This document shows, piece after piece, positions 25,913 to 35,353 of a DNA stretch of 64,000 bases. Within the stretch, counting starts at the first letter, position 1. Every line of letters starts with the position of its first letter. The translations under genes were made by a program, and so were the position numbers. The notes under the pieces are model-generated. The model searched no databases, was not told the origin of the DNA, and saw only the letters and a list, made by a program, of their open reading frames with translations. Source of the DNA: Pontivivens nitratireducens (GTDB taxonomy: Bacteria > Pseudomonadota > Alphaproteobacteria > Rhodobacterales > Rhodobacteraceae); NCBI RefSeq assembly GCF_014235845.1, contig NZ_JACJUQ010000012.1, positions 35,220 through 99,219 of the forward strand, given 5' to 3'.

Positions 25913-27103
25913 ATGCTGCATAATAAGGATATTCTGGTCGCGGGGGGCGGCGTTGCCGGGCTGATGGCGGCGATGAGCTTCGCCAGTATCGGCTACGATG
26001 TGATCTGCGTCGATCCCTCCCCCCCCATCGTGGAGCAGGACGACACACGCGCGGATCTACGCTCCACCGCGTTTTTGATGCCGGCGGTGGAGATGATGCG
26101 CCAGATCGGGCTGTGGGATCGCCTCGCGCCCCATGCCGCGGAACTGCGGGTCATGCGGTTGTGCGATGCGGGCGGGGTTGAGAACGAGATCCGCGAACAG
26201 GTCGATTTCACCGCCACCGAAATCGGTCATGAGAGATTTGGCTGGAATATCCCCAACCGCGCCCTGCGCCAGACCATGATCGCACATGCAGAGACATTCC
26301 CCACGCTCGACCTGCGGATGGGCCGCGCGGTGCGGGACCTGCTGCCGCGCACCGGCGCTGCGCGTGTCACCCTCGACGATGGCACCCGGATCGAGGCGAA
26401 GCTGGTTATCGCCGCCGATGGTCGCGACAGCCTGATCCGCGAATTGCTCGATATTCCGGTGCGCACAACGCGGTACGGCCAGAAGGGCATCGTCTTCGCC
26501 GTGCGTCACGCGCTGCCGCATAACGGGGTCAGTACCGAACTGCACCGCACCGGCGGGCCCTTCACGCTGGTTCCCCTGCCCGATCAGGACGGCGTTCATC
26601 GCTCCGCCGTGGTCTGGATGGATACCGGCCCGAACATCGCGGATCTGATGAAGCTGGACGACGCACCGTTCAGCGCCGCCGCGACGGAGCGGTCCTGCGG
26701 CATCCTGGGCCCCTTGCAGATCGAGGGGGCGCGGGGCTGCTGGCCGATCATCTCACAACAGGCCTCCGCGCTGACCGGCCCACGGACCGCCCTGATCGCG
26801 GAGGCCGCGCATGTCATGCCGCCGATCGGGGCGCAGGGTCTGAACATATCGCTGGCCGATATCCGCGCTCTGCTGGATGCAGCGGGCCGGCATGGTTTGG
26901 GCAGTGAGGCAATGCTGGATGATTACGACCGCGCGCGCCGCCACGACATCACACTGCGTGAGCGGGGGGTGGAGCTGCTGAACCGTGCCGCCCTGACCGA
27001 GGTTCAGCCCCTGCGCGACCTGCGACGGGCCGGGCTACACCTGATCGGTACGCTGGGATCGGTGCGTGCTGCCGCCCTGCGGCGCGGTATGGGACTAACC
27101 TGA
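25913..27103 (+). CDS. UbiH/COQ6-family FAD-dependent hydroxylase
   Basis: 396 residues. The FAD Rossmann motif is ILVAGGGVAGLMAAMSFASIGY, the DG motif is LVIAADGRDSLIRELL, and the third FAD block reads TALIAEAAHVMPPIGAQGLNISLADI, where the usual GDAAH is EAAH. It fits ubiquinone ring monooxygenases (UbiH/UbiF/UbiL group); which ring position is modified cannot be told from sequence. It follows the HAD gene by seven bases and overlaps the convergent anmK by nine. Confidence 0.9.
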   Translation: MLHNKDILVAGGGVAGLMAAMSFASIGYDVICVDPSPPIVEQDDTRADLRSTAFLMPAVEMMRQIGLWDRLAPHAAELRVMRLCDAGGVENEIREQVDFTATEIGHERFGWNIPNRALRQTMIAHAETFPTLDLRMGRAVRDLLPRTGAARVTLDDGTRIEAKLVIAADGRDSLIRELLDIPVRTTRYGQKGIVFAVRHALPHNGVSTELHRTGGPFTLVPLPDQDGVHRSAVVWMDTGPNIADLMKLDDAPFSAAATERSCGILGPLQIEGARGCWPIISQQASALTGPRTALIAEAAHVMPPIGAQGLNISLADIRALLDAAGRHGLGSEAMLDDYDRARRHDITLRERGVELLNRAALTEVQPLRDLRRAGLHLIGTLGSVRAAALRRGMGLT

Positions 27104-28180
27104 AATTTGGCCTGAAATACGGCCCCCGCATACCGGCGCGGCGCAACCCGTCGTGCCGGGGGCCGATGTCGCCAGCCCCTTGAGCACACGCACCGCCAGA
27201 TAGGCGAAGGCCTGCGCCTCCAGCATGTCACCGTCCAGGCCCACAGCCTCCACCGGATCGACAACGCCATCCAGCGAGGTGTCCAACCAGGCCATCATCG
27301 TCGCATTGTGCCGACCGCCACCACAGACCAGCCAGCGCGCCGGGGGTGAGGGCAGATGCGCGCGCGCGCGCCGCACCGCGTGGATGGTAAAGGCGGTCAG
27401 AAACGCCGCGCCATCGCGAGTCTCCATCTCACGCGCTGCTTTCGAAACTTCACGGAAACCATTGCGATCCAAGGATTTCGGCGGCAGTACATCAAAATAC
27501 GGATCATCGAATACGGGATGCGCCCGATGCCAGAGCGCACCCCGGCTTGCCTGCGCGCCTGACAGATCCTGCGGCACGCCTGTACGCTCCTGCATGAAAT
27601 CGTCCAGCAGCGCATTCGCGGGACCGGTGTCGAAGGCCAGCAGGGCGCCGGGCGACTCGGGTTGCGGAATGCGCGGATCGACCCAGGTGACATTCCCGAC
27701 GCCACCCAGGTTCAGGAACGCCACCGGTTCCTGCATACCGGCCCACCGGGCCAGCGCGTGATGAAAGAACGGGGCCAGCGGCGCGCCCTCTCCCCCTGCC
27801 TGCATATCTGCCGAGCGAAAATCCCAGACGACCGGCATGGCGAGCTTTGCCGCCAGCGCCGCACCGTCGCCAAGCTGATGCGTACGACGTCCGACCGGGT
27901 CATGGGCCAGGGTCTGACCGTGAAACCCTACCACATCCGCCGTGGGCAATGCGCGCACCGCTGCGAGGTGCCGCCGCTCCACGATTTCCGCCGTTGCACC
28001 CAACGCATTGCCTGTCCCCGGCCACAGACCCTGCGCCGCAACCAAAACGGAGCGTTCCTCAGCCCTGTAGGGGGTGAAATGTCCCTGACCGAACCCCTCG
28101 ATCCGGTGGCCGTCCGTCTGGATCCACGCGGCATCCACGCCATCCATGGACGTGCCGCTCATCAATCCGATCGCCCGCAT
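27095..28180 (-). CDS. anmK: Anhydro-N-acetylmuramic acid kinase
   Basis: 361 residues of the ASKHA fold. The N-terminus AIGLMSGTSMDGVDAAWI and the blocks VVGFHGQTLAHDP, FLNLGGVGNVTWV, LLAFDTGPANALLDD and WLVCGGGRHN are diagnostic. It opens and phosphorylates 1,6-anhydro-MurNAc to MurNAc-6-P in cell-wall recycling. ATG 28180 has AGAGGA upstream; the 21 further codons in frame are not conserved-looking. It diverges from tyrS by 71 bases; no murQ is adjacent. Confidence 0.95.
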   Translation of the reverse strand: MRAIGLMSGTSMDGVDAAWIQTDGHRIEGFGQGHFTPYRAEERSVLVAAQGLWPGTGNALGATAEIVERRHLAAVRALPTADVVGFHGQTLAHDPVGRRTHQLGDGAALAAKLAMPVVWDFRSADMQAGGEGAPLAPFFHHALARWAGMQEPVAFLNLGGVGNVTWVDPRIPQPESPGALLAFDTGPANALLDDFMQERTGVPQDLSGAQASRGALWHRAHPVFDDPYFDVLPPKSLDRNGFREVSKAAREMETRDGAAFLTAFTIHAVRRARAHLPSPPARWLVCGGGRHNATMMAWLDTSLDGVVDPVEAVGLDGDMLEAQAFAYLAVRVLKGLATSAPGTTGCAAPVCGGRISGQISG

Positions 28181-28251
28181 CGCACGTCCTCTTTTCTTTC
28201 GTTCCTCAGCGGGGCATATATCGCGTGCCTCGTTAAGGCGCAAAGGATGAG

Positions 28252-29484
28252 ATGATGACCTACCAGCCGAAGAGCGAATTCCTCCGCACCATGATCGCGC
28301 GCGGATTCATGCAGGATTGTACCGATCTGGAAGCCCTCGACGAGGCGCTGCTGGAGGGGATCGTCCCCGGCTATATCGGCTTCGACTGCACGGCGGACAG
28401 CCTGCATGTCGGGCACCTCACCCAGATCATGATGCTGCGCTGGCTGCAAAAGACCGGACACAAACCCATCACCTTGATGGGCGGCGGCACCACCAAGATC
28501 GGCGATCCGTCCGGCAAGGACGAGGCCCGTCAGTTGCTGACGACCGAGCAGATCAACGCCAACATGGCCGGCATTCGCGACGTGTTCGAGAAATTCCTGA
28601 CCTTCGGTGACGGCGCACAGGATGCGGTGCAGCCTGACAATGCCGAATGGCTGGACCAGTTGAACTACGTCGCCTTCCTGCGCGATTACGGGCGCCACTT
28701 CACGATCAACCGGATGCTCAGCTTCGACAGTGTCAAGCTGCGGCTGGACCGTGAACAGCCGCTGACCTTCCTGGAATTCAACTACATGCTGTTGCAGGCA
28801 TATGACTTCATGGAACTGAACAAGCGCTATGGTTGCGCCTTGCAGTTGGGCGGGTCGGATCAATGGGGCAATATCGTCAACGGCATCGACCTGACCCGGC
28901 GGATCAACCGCAATCAGGTGTTCGGCCTGACGACCCCGCTGTTGACCAAGGCGGACGGCACGAAAATGGGCAAGTCGGCCAGCGGGGCGATCTGGCTGAA
29001 CGCCGACCGCCTGTCGCCTTACGCGTTCTGGCAGTTCTGGCGCAACACGCTGGACGCGGATGTCGGCAAGTTCCTCAAGCTGTTCACCGAATTGCCGCTG
29101 GACGAGTGCGAGCGGCTTGCCGCCCTGCAGGGCGCAGACATCAACGAGGCGAAGATCCAGCTTGCCAACGCGGTCACCACCCTCGCCCATGGGGCGAACG
29201 CGGCCGCAGCAGCGGAGCAGACCTCGCGCGAGGTGTTCGAGAAGGGCGGCATCGGCGACGACCTGCCGACAATCACCCTGCCCGCAGGGCAGACCAGTAT
29301 CGTGCAGCTGTTCGTCAAGGCAGGCTTGTCGGCGTCGGGCAAGGAGGCCAAGCGTCTGATTGCCGAGGGCGGCGCAAAGATCGACGACGTGGTCGTGAGC
29401 GATCCAGGTCAGATGATCGACCTTGCCGACACGCTCAAGCTGAGCGCGGGCAAGAAACGGCATGTTCTGGTGCGCGCGGGCTGA
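28252..29484 (+). CDS. tyrS: Tyrosyl-tRNA synthetase
   Basis: 410 residues, class Ic. The HIGH motif is SLHVGHL, the KMSKS loop appears as [10 protein letters not shown], and [17 protein letters not shown] is the tyrosine pocket. A C-terminal S4-like domain ([31 protein letters not shown]) contacts tRNA. Two ATG codons in tandem (28252, 28255) follow AAAGG; I take the first. Confidence 0.97.
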   Translation: MMTYQPKSEFLRTMIARGFMQDCTDLEALDEALLEGIVPGYIGFDCTADSLHVGHLTQIMMLRWLQKTGHKPITLMGGGTTKIGDPSGKDEARQLLTTEQINANMAGIRDVFEKFLTFGDGAQDAVQPDNAEWLDQLNYVAFLRDYGRHFTINRMLSFDSVKLRLDREQPLTFLEFNYMLLQAYDFMELNKRYGCALQLGGSDQWGNIVNGIDLTRRINRNQVFGLTTPLLTKADGTKMGKSASGAIWLNADRLSPYAFWQFWRNTLDADVGKFLKLFTELPLDECERLAALQGADINEAKIQLANAVTTLAHGANAAAAAEQTSREVFEKGGIGDDLPTITLPAGQTSIVQLFVKAGLSASGKEAKRLIAEGGAKIDDVVVSDPGQMIDLADTLKLSAGKKRHVLVRAG

Positions 29485-29512
29485 TTTTCGCGACCGGACG
29501 ACTGTCCATATC

Positions 29513-29534
29513 GGAGGCCCGGATCCGGGCCTCC
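29513..29534. terminator. Bidirectional terminator between tyrS and the ABC exporter
   Basis: A perfect 22-base palindrome (GGAGGCCCG arm, GATC centre) lies between the two convergent stops at 29484 and 29545. It can fold equally in both transcripts. No U tract is seen. Confidence 0.62.
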
Positions 29535-29544
29535 GGCAAGCGGA

Positions 29545-31389
29545 TCAAGCCTCCTCCTGCTCCTCCGCCGCCTGCCGCGCCCACATGCTGGCATAGCGGC
29601 CATGCGTCGCCAGCAGCCCCTCATGGGTGCCACGCTCGACAACGACGCCAGCCTCCAGCACGACGATCTGATCGGCGTGGACCACCGTGGACAGGCGGTG
29701 CGCGATGGTGATGACCGTGCGGCCCTGCCCCATCTCCTCCAGACTTTCCTGGATGCCCTGCTCCGTCTCGGAATCGAGGGCGGAGGTCGCCTCATCCAGC
29801 AGCAGGATCGGTGGATTCTTCAGGATGGTGCGGGCGATGCCGACGCGCTGCTTTTCACCACCCGACAGCTTCAACCCGCGCTCGCCAACCTTAGTCTCGT
29901 ACCCTTCGGGCAGGCTGGCGATGAAATCGTGGATGCGCGCGGCGCGGGCCGCCTCCTCGATCTGCGCTTGCGATGCATCCGGTTTGCCGTAGCCGATATT
30001 GTAGCCGACGGTATCGTTGAACAGCACTGTGTCCTGCGGCACCACGCCGATGGCTGCCCGCAGGCTTTCCTGCGTCACATCGCGAAGGTCTTGCCCGTCG
30101 ATCTCGATCGCGCCGCCGGTGACATCATAGAACCGGAACAGCAGACGTCCGATGGTGGACTTGCCAGACCCCGAATGCCCGACCAGCGCCACCGTCTGGC
30201 CCGGCGCCACGTCGATATCGACGCCCTTGAGGATGCCACGATCCGCGTCGTAGCCGAACTGCACGTCTCGCAAATTGATGCGCCCGCCCTCAACCCGCAA
30301 CTCCTTGGCATCCGGTTTGTCCGTGACCTCCGCCGGTTGTTCCAGCAGACCGAACATCTCACCCATATCGACGAGAGCTTGCCGAATCTCGCGGTAAACC
30401 GTTCCCAGAAAGTTCAGCGGCATCGTGATCTGGATCATGTAGAGGTTCACGGCCGTGAACTGCCCCACCGTCAGATTGCCCGCCTGTACGTCCAGCGCCG
30501 CCATGACCAGCACGATCACCAGCCCAGTGGTGATGATCAGCGATTGGCCGAAGTTCAGACCGGCGAGCGAGATCTGTGTCTTGATCGCCTCCGCCTCATA
30601 CCCCCGCATGGAGGCGTCGTAACGTGTCGCCTCGCGCTGCTCCGCCCCGAAATACTTGACGGTTTCGAAGTTCAGCAGACTGTCGATCGCCTTTTGATTG
30701 GCGTCGGTGTCACGCTCGTTCATGCGCTTGCGGATCGCCACACGCCATTCGGTGACCTTGAAGGTGAACAGGGTATACAGCGTGATCGTGGTCAGAACGA
30801 CGATCATGTAGCCGACCCCGAACATGTACCAGAAGATCGCAGCCATCAGCGCCAGCTCGACGATCAGCGGGCCGATGGAGAACAGCACGAAGCGCAGCAG
30901 GAAATCGACGCCCTTCACCCCGCGTTCGATGATACGGCTCAAACCGCCGGTTTTTCGTGCGATGTGATAGCGCATGGACAGCGCGTGAATATGTTCGAAC
31001 GTCTCCAGCGCCAGACGTCGCAGCGCGCGTTGACCGACGCGGGCAAAAACCGCGTCGCGCATCTGGTTGAACCCGACCTGACCCGCCCGCGCCAGCCCGA
31101 ACCCCACGACCAGCGCGACCGGACCCAAGGCGAGCAAGAACCCGGTGTTCTGGCCCGCTTCCTCCGGCGCGAGGGCATCGACCGCACCCGAGAAAAACAG
31201 CGGCGTGGCCAACGTGATGACCTTCGCCACCACCAGCAGGACCATCGCCAGAACGACCCTGAACCGCAATTGCGGCTGATTTTCCGGCCACAGATACGGA
31301 ATGACCTTGGTCAGCACCGAGCGTTCGCGTGTGTTGTCATCACGAAAATTGCGCGCCGGAATATCGGCATCGTTCGTTGCGTCGGTCAT
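29545..31389 (-). CDS. ABC exporter, fused permease and ATPase (Atm1/HMT1 type)
   Basis: 614 residues: six membrane helices in the first 330, then a nucleotide-binding domain with Walker A GHSGSGKST, signature LSGGEKQR, Walker B ILLLDEATSALD and switch His (IAHRLSTV). The membrane part (YHIARKTGGLSRIIERGVKGVDFLLRF, NFETVKYFGAEQREATRYDASM) is that of Atm1-class exporters, which move glutathione-linked species for Fe-S assembly or metal detoxification. ATG 31389 follows GGAG; the upstream 57 codons in frame are rejected. The permease end is cytoplasmic first, typical of a homodimer. Confidence 0.9.
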   Translation of the reverse strand: MTDATNDADIPARNFRDDNTRERSVLTKVIPYLWPENQPQLRFRVVLAMVLLVVAKVITLATPLFFSGAVDALAPEEAGQNTGFLLALGPVALVVGFGLARAGQVGFNQMRDAVFARVGQRALRRLALETFEHIHALSMRYHIARKTGGLSRIIERGVKGVDFLLRFVLFSIGPLIVELALMAAIFWYMFGVGYMIVVLTTITLYTLFTFKVTEWRVAIRKRMNERDTDANQKAIDSLLNFETVKYFGAEQREATRYDASMRGYEAEAIKTQISLAGLNFGQSLIITTGLVIVLVMAALDVQAGNLTVGQFTAVNLYMIQITMPLNFLGTVYREIRQALVDMGEMFGLLEQPAEVTDKPDAKELRVEGGRINLRDVQFGYDADRGILKGVDIDVAPGQTVALVGHSGSGKSTIGRLLFRFYDVTGGAIEIDGQDLRDVTQESLRAAIGVVPQDTVLFNDTVGYNIGYGKPDASQAQIEEAARAARIHDFIASLPEGYETKVGERGLKLSGGEKQRVGIARTILKNPPILLLDEATSALDSETEQGIQESLEEMGQGRTVITIAHRLSTVVHADQIVVLEAGVVVERGTHEGLLATHGRYASMWARQAAEEQEEA

Positions 31390-31812
31390 GTCGGCTCCAG
31401 CGGGGTGAGACCGACACATATAGTGCACGAAGGTGATTGCAAAGCCCGCGCGCGTCCGCCGCTGGCAGACGCGCGATATGTGGGCGACGGACCGGTCGGG
31501 GATGAAACTGTCAACTGGCCCGCCGCCGAGGTGGCGTAATACGCAACTTCGCCACCTCAACTAAGCGACGCCCACGCGGGGCGCCGACTAAACTGTTCGT
31601 GTGAGGAGAACAAATACGGGGGCCACAAGGTTCCATGACATCGCGTTGATTTCCCGTGATTTCACCATCTGTCCGCAAACCCCGCACCTGCTGGCGACAC
31701 CGGGTCGGTAGAGGCGGAAATTGCCGCCCCGACGCGCCGTTTCCGCCCCATCCATCAAAGCTATGCGCCAGCGTCCCGACTCCGATCATGAAAGTGCGAG
31801 AGCAAAGTCCGG
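31390..31812. other. Intergenic region, 423 bases, with two hairpins and no credible gene
   Basis: A hairpin with 9-base arms (GAGGTGGCG and CGCCACCTC) lies at 31528-31558, and an 8-base inverted repeat (GGCGGAAA, TTTCCGCC) near 31712-31746. The first may end the anti-sigma transcript or be part of a short RNA. A 92-codon minus-strand frame here has no family look. Confidence 0.5.
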
Positions 31813-32523
31813 CTAGATCGCGTGAATGTCCGCGACGACCAGAACCGGCCCACTCGGCGCGCCCGTGGTGGATCCCCCCTCCGGCTCCATACTGACGCCG
31901 AAATGCGCGTTCGTGGTCATTTGGGCGGCGACCTCAGGCGACAACTCGATTTCGTAGACCTGCTGTTCGGGCACAACGCCCATCGACATCGGCGCGGCGG
32001 TCGGAGTGGGTGCGAACCACAGCTCCAGATCGCGGCCCGGATCGGGTTCGCCCGACAGCCTGTTGACCCGCAGGACCGCACGTTCGGCATCGTATCGCGT
32101 GATGAACGAGATATCGCTGTCCGGTGCGAACAGGGCCGTTACCAGTTCCGCATCCGGCAGGCCGGGCGGGGGCGGTGCGACCGCATCGTCGAACGAGACG
32201 AAAACAGCCGCCGCAACACCCAGCGCGGCAACACCGCGCCACAAGGGGGTGCTGTTCCACAGCCGCGACAACATGGATGGCTGCGCCCCGAACAGGCGGG
32301 CAGTCAACTGCTTGCGGACTGATGCCGGAACCGTGACCTCCTCGAACTCGCTATCGAGATCCGAGAGTTTTCGTTGCCAGTCAGTGACCTGAGCGGCGAA
32401 AGTACGGTCGGTGCGCATCAGCGCCGCCGCCTCAACAAGCGCGGCACCGTCGAGCAGGCCGAGCGCGAACTCGGCCGACAGCCAGTTCCTGCCGTCTCCG
32501 TCTTGATGTGCTTTATCGCTCAT
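31813..32523 (-). CDS. Anti-sigma factor (RskA-like)
   Basis: 236 residues. Residues 1-90 form the cytoplasmic sigma-binding part (WLSAEFALGLLDGAALVEAAALMRTDRTFAAQVTDWQRKLSDLDSEF), a membrane helix lies around 96-114 (PLWRGVAALGVAAAVFVSF), and the periplasmic RskA domain follows (LELWFAPTPTAAPMSMGVV, YEIELSPEVAAQM). There is no zinc-finger HxxxCxxC. It holds the upstream sigma factor at the membrane until regulated proteolysis. Its ATG overlaps the sigma factor stop (ATGA), coupling the pair. Confidence 0.9.
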   Translation of the reverse strand: MSDKAHQDGDGRNWLSAEFALGLLDGAALVEAAALMRTDRTFAAQVTDWQRKLSDLDSEFEEVTVPASVRKQLTARLFGAQPSMLSRLWNSTPLWRGVAALGVAAAVFVSFDDAVAPPPPGLPDAELVTALFAPDSDISFITRYDAERAVLRVNRLSGEPDPGRDLELWFAPTPTAAPMSMGVVPEQQVYEIELSPEVAAQMTTNAHFGVSMEPEGGSTTGAPSGPVLVVADIHAI

Positions 32524-33077
32524 ACTTCTTCCATCTTCCCCCCGCCCAGGCAATCGCGCAGGGCAAGCAGGCTGCGGCGCAGCCAGGTCTTCATTGTGTT
32601 CAGCGGCACCGAATGCCGCTCCGCCAGCTCGGCGTAACTGTAACCTTCGAGGTAGGCGCCGCGCACGGCGTTCGCCCGATCCTCAGGCAATTCTTGCAGG
32701 CACGACGATATTCTGCGCCCCGTGTCACTGGCGATCAGCTGCTCCTCCGGTCCCGGCCCCGAATCGGGGATCTGAACGGCCTCGTCGATCTCCACGTGAT
32801 TGCCGCGACGTTTGCGCAGGCGGTCGATGGAGTGGTTGCGCGCGATGGCGACCATCCAGCTGATCGGTGAAAAGCCGCCTGACTTGTAGCGGTCGGCATT
32901 ATTCCAGACCTTGACGAATACCTCCTGCACCGCCTCCTCGGCCTCTGCCCTGTTCTTGAGTATACGAAGGCAAACGCCGAAAAGTTTCGCGGAAGTCTGA
33001 TCGTAGAGTTCGATGAACGCGGCACGGTCCTTCAGCACCACGCGCCCAATCAGGTGTTCGATGTGTTCTGCGGACAT
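32520..33077 (-). CDS. ECF RNA polymerase sigma factor (SigK-like)
   Basis: 185 residues. Region 2: AFIELYDQTSAKLFGVCLRILKNRAEAEEAVQEVFVKVWNNADRY, then SPISWMVAIARNHSIDRLRKRR. Region 4: CLQELPEDRANAVRGAYLEGYSYAELAERHSVPLNTMKTWLRRSLLALRDCL. The type of partner (RskA-like anti-sigma) and the sequence place it near the SigK group, whose members respond to envelope or oxidative stress. The pair probably autoregulates; 54 bases separate it from the LysM gene upstream. Confidence 0.94.
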   Translation of the reverse strand: MSAEHIEHLIGRVVLKDRAAFIELYDQTSAKLFGVCLRILKNRAEAEEAVQEVFVKVWNNADRYKSGGFSPISWMVAIARNHSIDRLRKRRGNHVEIDEAVQIPDSGPGPEEQLIASDTGRRISSCLQELPEDRANAVRGAYLEGYSYAELAERHSVPLNTMKTWLRRSLLALRDCLGGGKMEEV

Positions 33078-33131
33078 TGATGCCTCAACTTATTCGATTT
33101 TGCATGGGAGGCAGACGACCTTGCCGCGACC

Positions 33132-34655
33132 TCATTCGCCGGGCAGAGAAAAGATCTGTCCGGGATATATTAGATCAGGATCGCGTATCTGATCGGAATT
33201 TGCTGTAAAAATTTGCGTGAACAGCGGGCCTTTCCCGTACCGCTCCCGCGCAATAGTCCACAGGTTGTTTCCGGGTTGCACGACGATCTGCTCCAACGGG
33301 TCCGCATGGTCCACCGTGGCGATGGCAAGCGCGGGTTCGACGCGGCGAAACGGGCTTTGCGCGCGGCTGGTAACGCGCCCATCTTCGGCCACTTCATCCA
33401 CCCTCAGCATGTAGTTTCCAATGGGCAGCGCCTCCACCACCACCGTCCACGTCCCGTCTGCACGGATGTCCGCCTCGGCTATAGGGGCGTCGTTGGCATA
33501 GATCCGCGCCGTGCTGGCAGGCGTTCCGCGACCGCTCAGGATCACGGCGCCCTCCGCCGAATAGCTGATGGTATCGAGCACGATCTGGCCCACCGGCTGG
33601 GACAATGCGGGTTGCACGACCTCCACCTGAGTGGGGGAGGAGATGACGACGACCGGGGCTTCCGGAGTGCTTTCCACCTCGTCCGGGGCATCCACGATAA
33701 TGATGACCGCCTCGTCTGATGTGACCTCGTCGCCGTCCTCGTCCGAGCCGGTGCGCAACCGCAATTCCTGCGAGAATCCGGTGCGCGGCGTATCGACCAT
33801 CGCCACGAACTCCCCCCGATCCGAAGCGGTGGCCGTGCCAATCGGCTGACCGTCGGCAGTCACAGTGACCTCGGTCCCCGGTTCCGCCCGGCCTGCGATC
33901 ACGGTGGAGCCATCGCTCTCAACCCGCACCAGATCGAACTGGGCGGCGGTCGCTGGCGTCGCATCATCCGTGACTTCTGCGCCCTGGGACGCTTCCGGCT
34001 CGCGATCCCGCGCAGTGACGGCAGAGGTTGTCGGCTCATCCGTTCCCGCCAATCGTGTGTCGGAGTTCGGCACCCTCGCGCTCTGCGATGGGTCGAGATC
34101 GGTGGTGTCCGGCATATCGGAGGTTGCAGTCCCAGCCGCAAAAGTCTGCGCGCTATCCCCTTCAGGTGCGGGGGCGTCATCCTCTGCGGTGGAAGTTTCC
34201 CCGGATTGGGAAAGGGTAGCAATCACAGGCGTCTCATCAACATCCGCTTGCTGTTCCGCTCCGCCAAAATCCGGGGCGGTGGACGGATCCGGTATCGTCG
34301 TCGGTGCCGACTCAGTCATGGTGGTCTCGGCTGTTTGCGACGGCACGGCGGCAACCACGGGTTCCGATGCCTCTGTTGCAGCGTTGTCTAATTCCCCCGC
34401 AGGCGCGGCCAGCCCGGTCTGTTCCATTTGCGGAGCCTGCACCTCCGGCTCCGGTGCGATGACTGTGTCCGGCGTCGTGGGTGACATATCAGCGGTTTGT
34501 GCGCCTGACCTTGTTTCAGGCGCGACCTCACCGCTCTGAACCACGGGGGCCTCGCCAATCTGTCCCCCGGTCCGCTGCGCTTGATACCACCACAATCCAA
34601 GCAGACCGGCGACGACCGGAACCAGGAAGAGTCCAATACGCTTCGTTTGTTCCAT
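33132..34655 (-). CDS. Membrane-anchored protein with C-terminal LysM domain
   Basis: 507 residues. One N-terminal helix at about 6-25 (RIGLFLVPVVAGLLGLWWYQ) anchors it with the rest periplasmic. Residues about 30-230 are a Pro/Ala/Thr/Glu-rich low-complexity linker. Two Ig-like or cadherin-like beta stretches follow (FDLVRVESDGSTVIAGRAEPGTEVTVTADGQPIG; VILSGRGTPASTARIYANDAPI). LysM ends the protein (VVQPGNNLWTIARERYGKGPLFTQIFTANSDQI). It probably spans the periplasm to bind peptidoglycan; this layout is common in Rhodobacterales. It diverges from the LOG-type gene over 137 bases. Confidence 0.88.
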   Translation of the reverse strand: MEQTKRIGLFLVPVVAGLLGLWWYQAQRTGGQIGEAPVVQSGEVAPETRSGAQTADMSPTTPDTVIAPEPEVQAPQMEQTGLAAPAGELDNAATEASEPVVAAVPSQTAETTMTESAPTTIPDPSTAPDFGGAEQQADVDETPVIATLSQSGETSTAEDDAPAPEGDSAQTFAAGTATSDMPDTTDLDPSQSARVPNSDTRLAGTDEPTTSAVTARDREPEASQGAEVTDDATPATAAQFDLVRVESDGSTVIAGRAEPGTEVTVTADGQPIGTATASDRGEFVAMVDTPRTGFSQELRLRTGSDEDGDEVTSDEAVIIIVDAPDEVESTPEAPVVVISSPTQVEVVQPALSQPVGQIVLDTISYSAEGAVILSGRGTPASTARIYANDAPIAEADIRADGTWTVVVEALPIGNYMLRVDEVAEDGRVTSRAQSPFRRVEPALAIATVDHADPLEQIVVQPGNNLWTIARERYGKGPLFTQIFTANSDQIRDPDLIYPGQIFSLPGE

Positions 34656-34792
34656 AATATCCCTCGCCAGTCGCCATCCGGTGTGATGTATCGGTTCCGT
34701 CTGCCTGACACTGTTATACGTGTGTCGAAGATAGGCAAATATTTGCCGACCAGAGGAACGTTACGTGCCGCCAGTTGCGGCAAGGAGGCCAC

Positions 34793-35353
34793 ATGACCAG
34801 CACACTTACCCATGGTATCTGCGTATTCTGCGGATCTCGCCCAGGCGATGACCCTGCCTTTATAGCAGATGCCACCACAATCGGGCAGTCCATTGCCGCC
34901 GAAGGCTGGCGCGTCATCTATGGCGCGGGCGATATCGGCATCATGGGCGCCGTCGCGGAGGCCGCGCAGAACGCGGGGGGCAAGTTGTTTGGCGTGATCC
35001 CGCAACATCTGGTCGATGTGGAGGTGGGGCGCGTTTCCTCCGACGCCTTCGTGGTGACAGATAACATGCACACGCGAAAGACGGTGATGTTCGCGAACTC
35101 CGATGCGATCCTCGTGCTGCCGGGTGGGCCGGGCACACTGGACGAGTTGTTCGAGGTCATGACTTGGCGCCAACTGGGCGTGCACGACAAACCCATCGTC
35201 CTGCTTAACACCAACGGCTATTGGGACGGGCTGATCGATCTGATCGACGGCATTATCGCGCGCGGGTTCGCCGAACCCTCGTTCAAGGAATTCCTGACCG
35301 TCGTCACCACTCCGGATCAGGCCATGGCCAGCTTGCGCGCGCGTCTGTCTTGA
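34793..35353 (+). CDS. LOG-family protein (TIGR00730; nucleoside 5'-monophosphate phosphoribohydrolase-like)
   Basis: 186 residues of Rossmann fold. The motif PGGPGTLDELFEVMTW (family PGGxGTxxE) and ICVFCGSRPGDDPAF are definitive of the LOG family, once annotated lysine decarboxylase. Members cleave cytokinin riboside monophosphates or AMP to base and ribose-5-phosphate. AAGGAGG lies five bases before ATG 34793. Its 3' end overlaps the convergent rarD by 37 bases. Confidence 0.92.
   Translation: MTSTLTHGICVFCGSRPGDDPAFIADATTIGQSIAAEGWRVIYGAGDIGIMGAVAEAAQNAGGKLFGVIPQHLVDVEVGRVSSDAFVVTDNMHTRKTVMFANSDAILVLPGGPGTLDELFEVMTWRQLGVHDKPIVLLNTNGYWDGLIDLIDGIIARGFAEPSFKEFLTVVTTPDQAMASLRARLS

Noticed and set aside
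31511..31789. 92-codon minus-strand frame between the ABC exporter and the anti-sigma gene
   Set aside because: No family resemblance, poor start context, and it overlaps hairpins.
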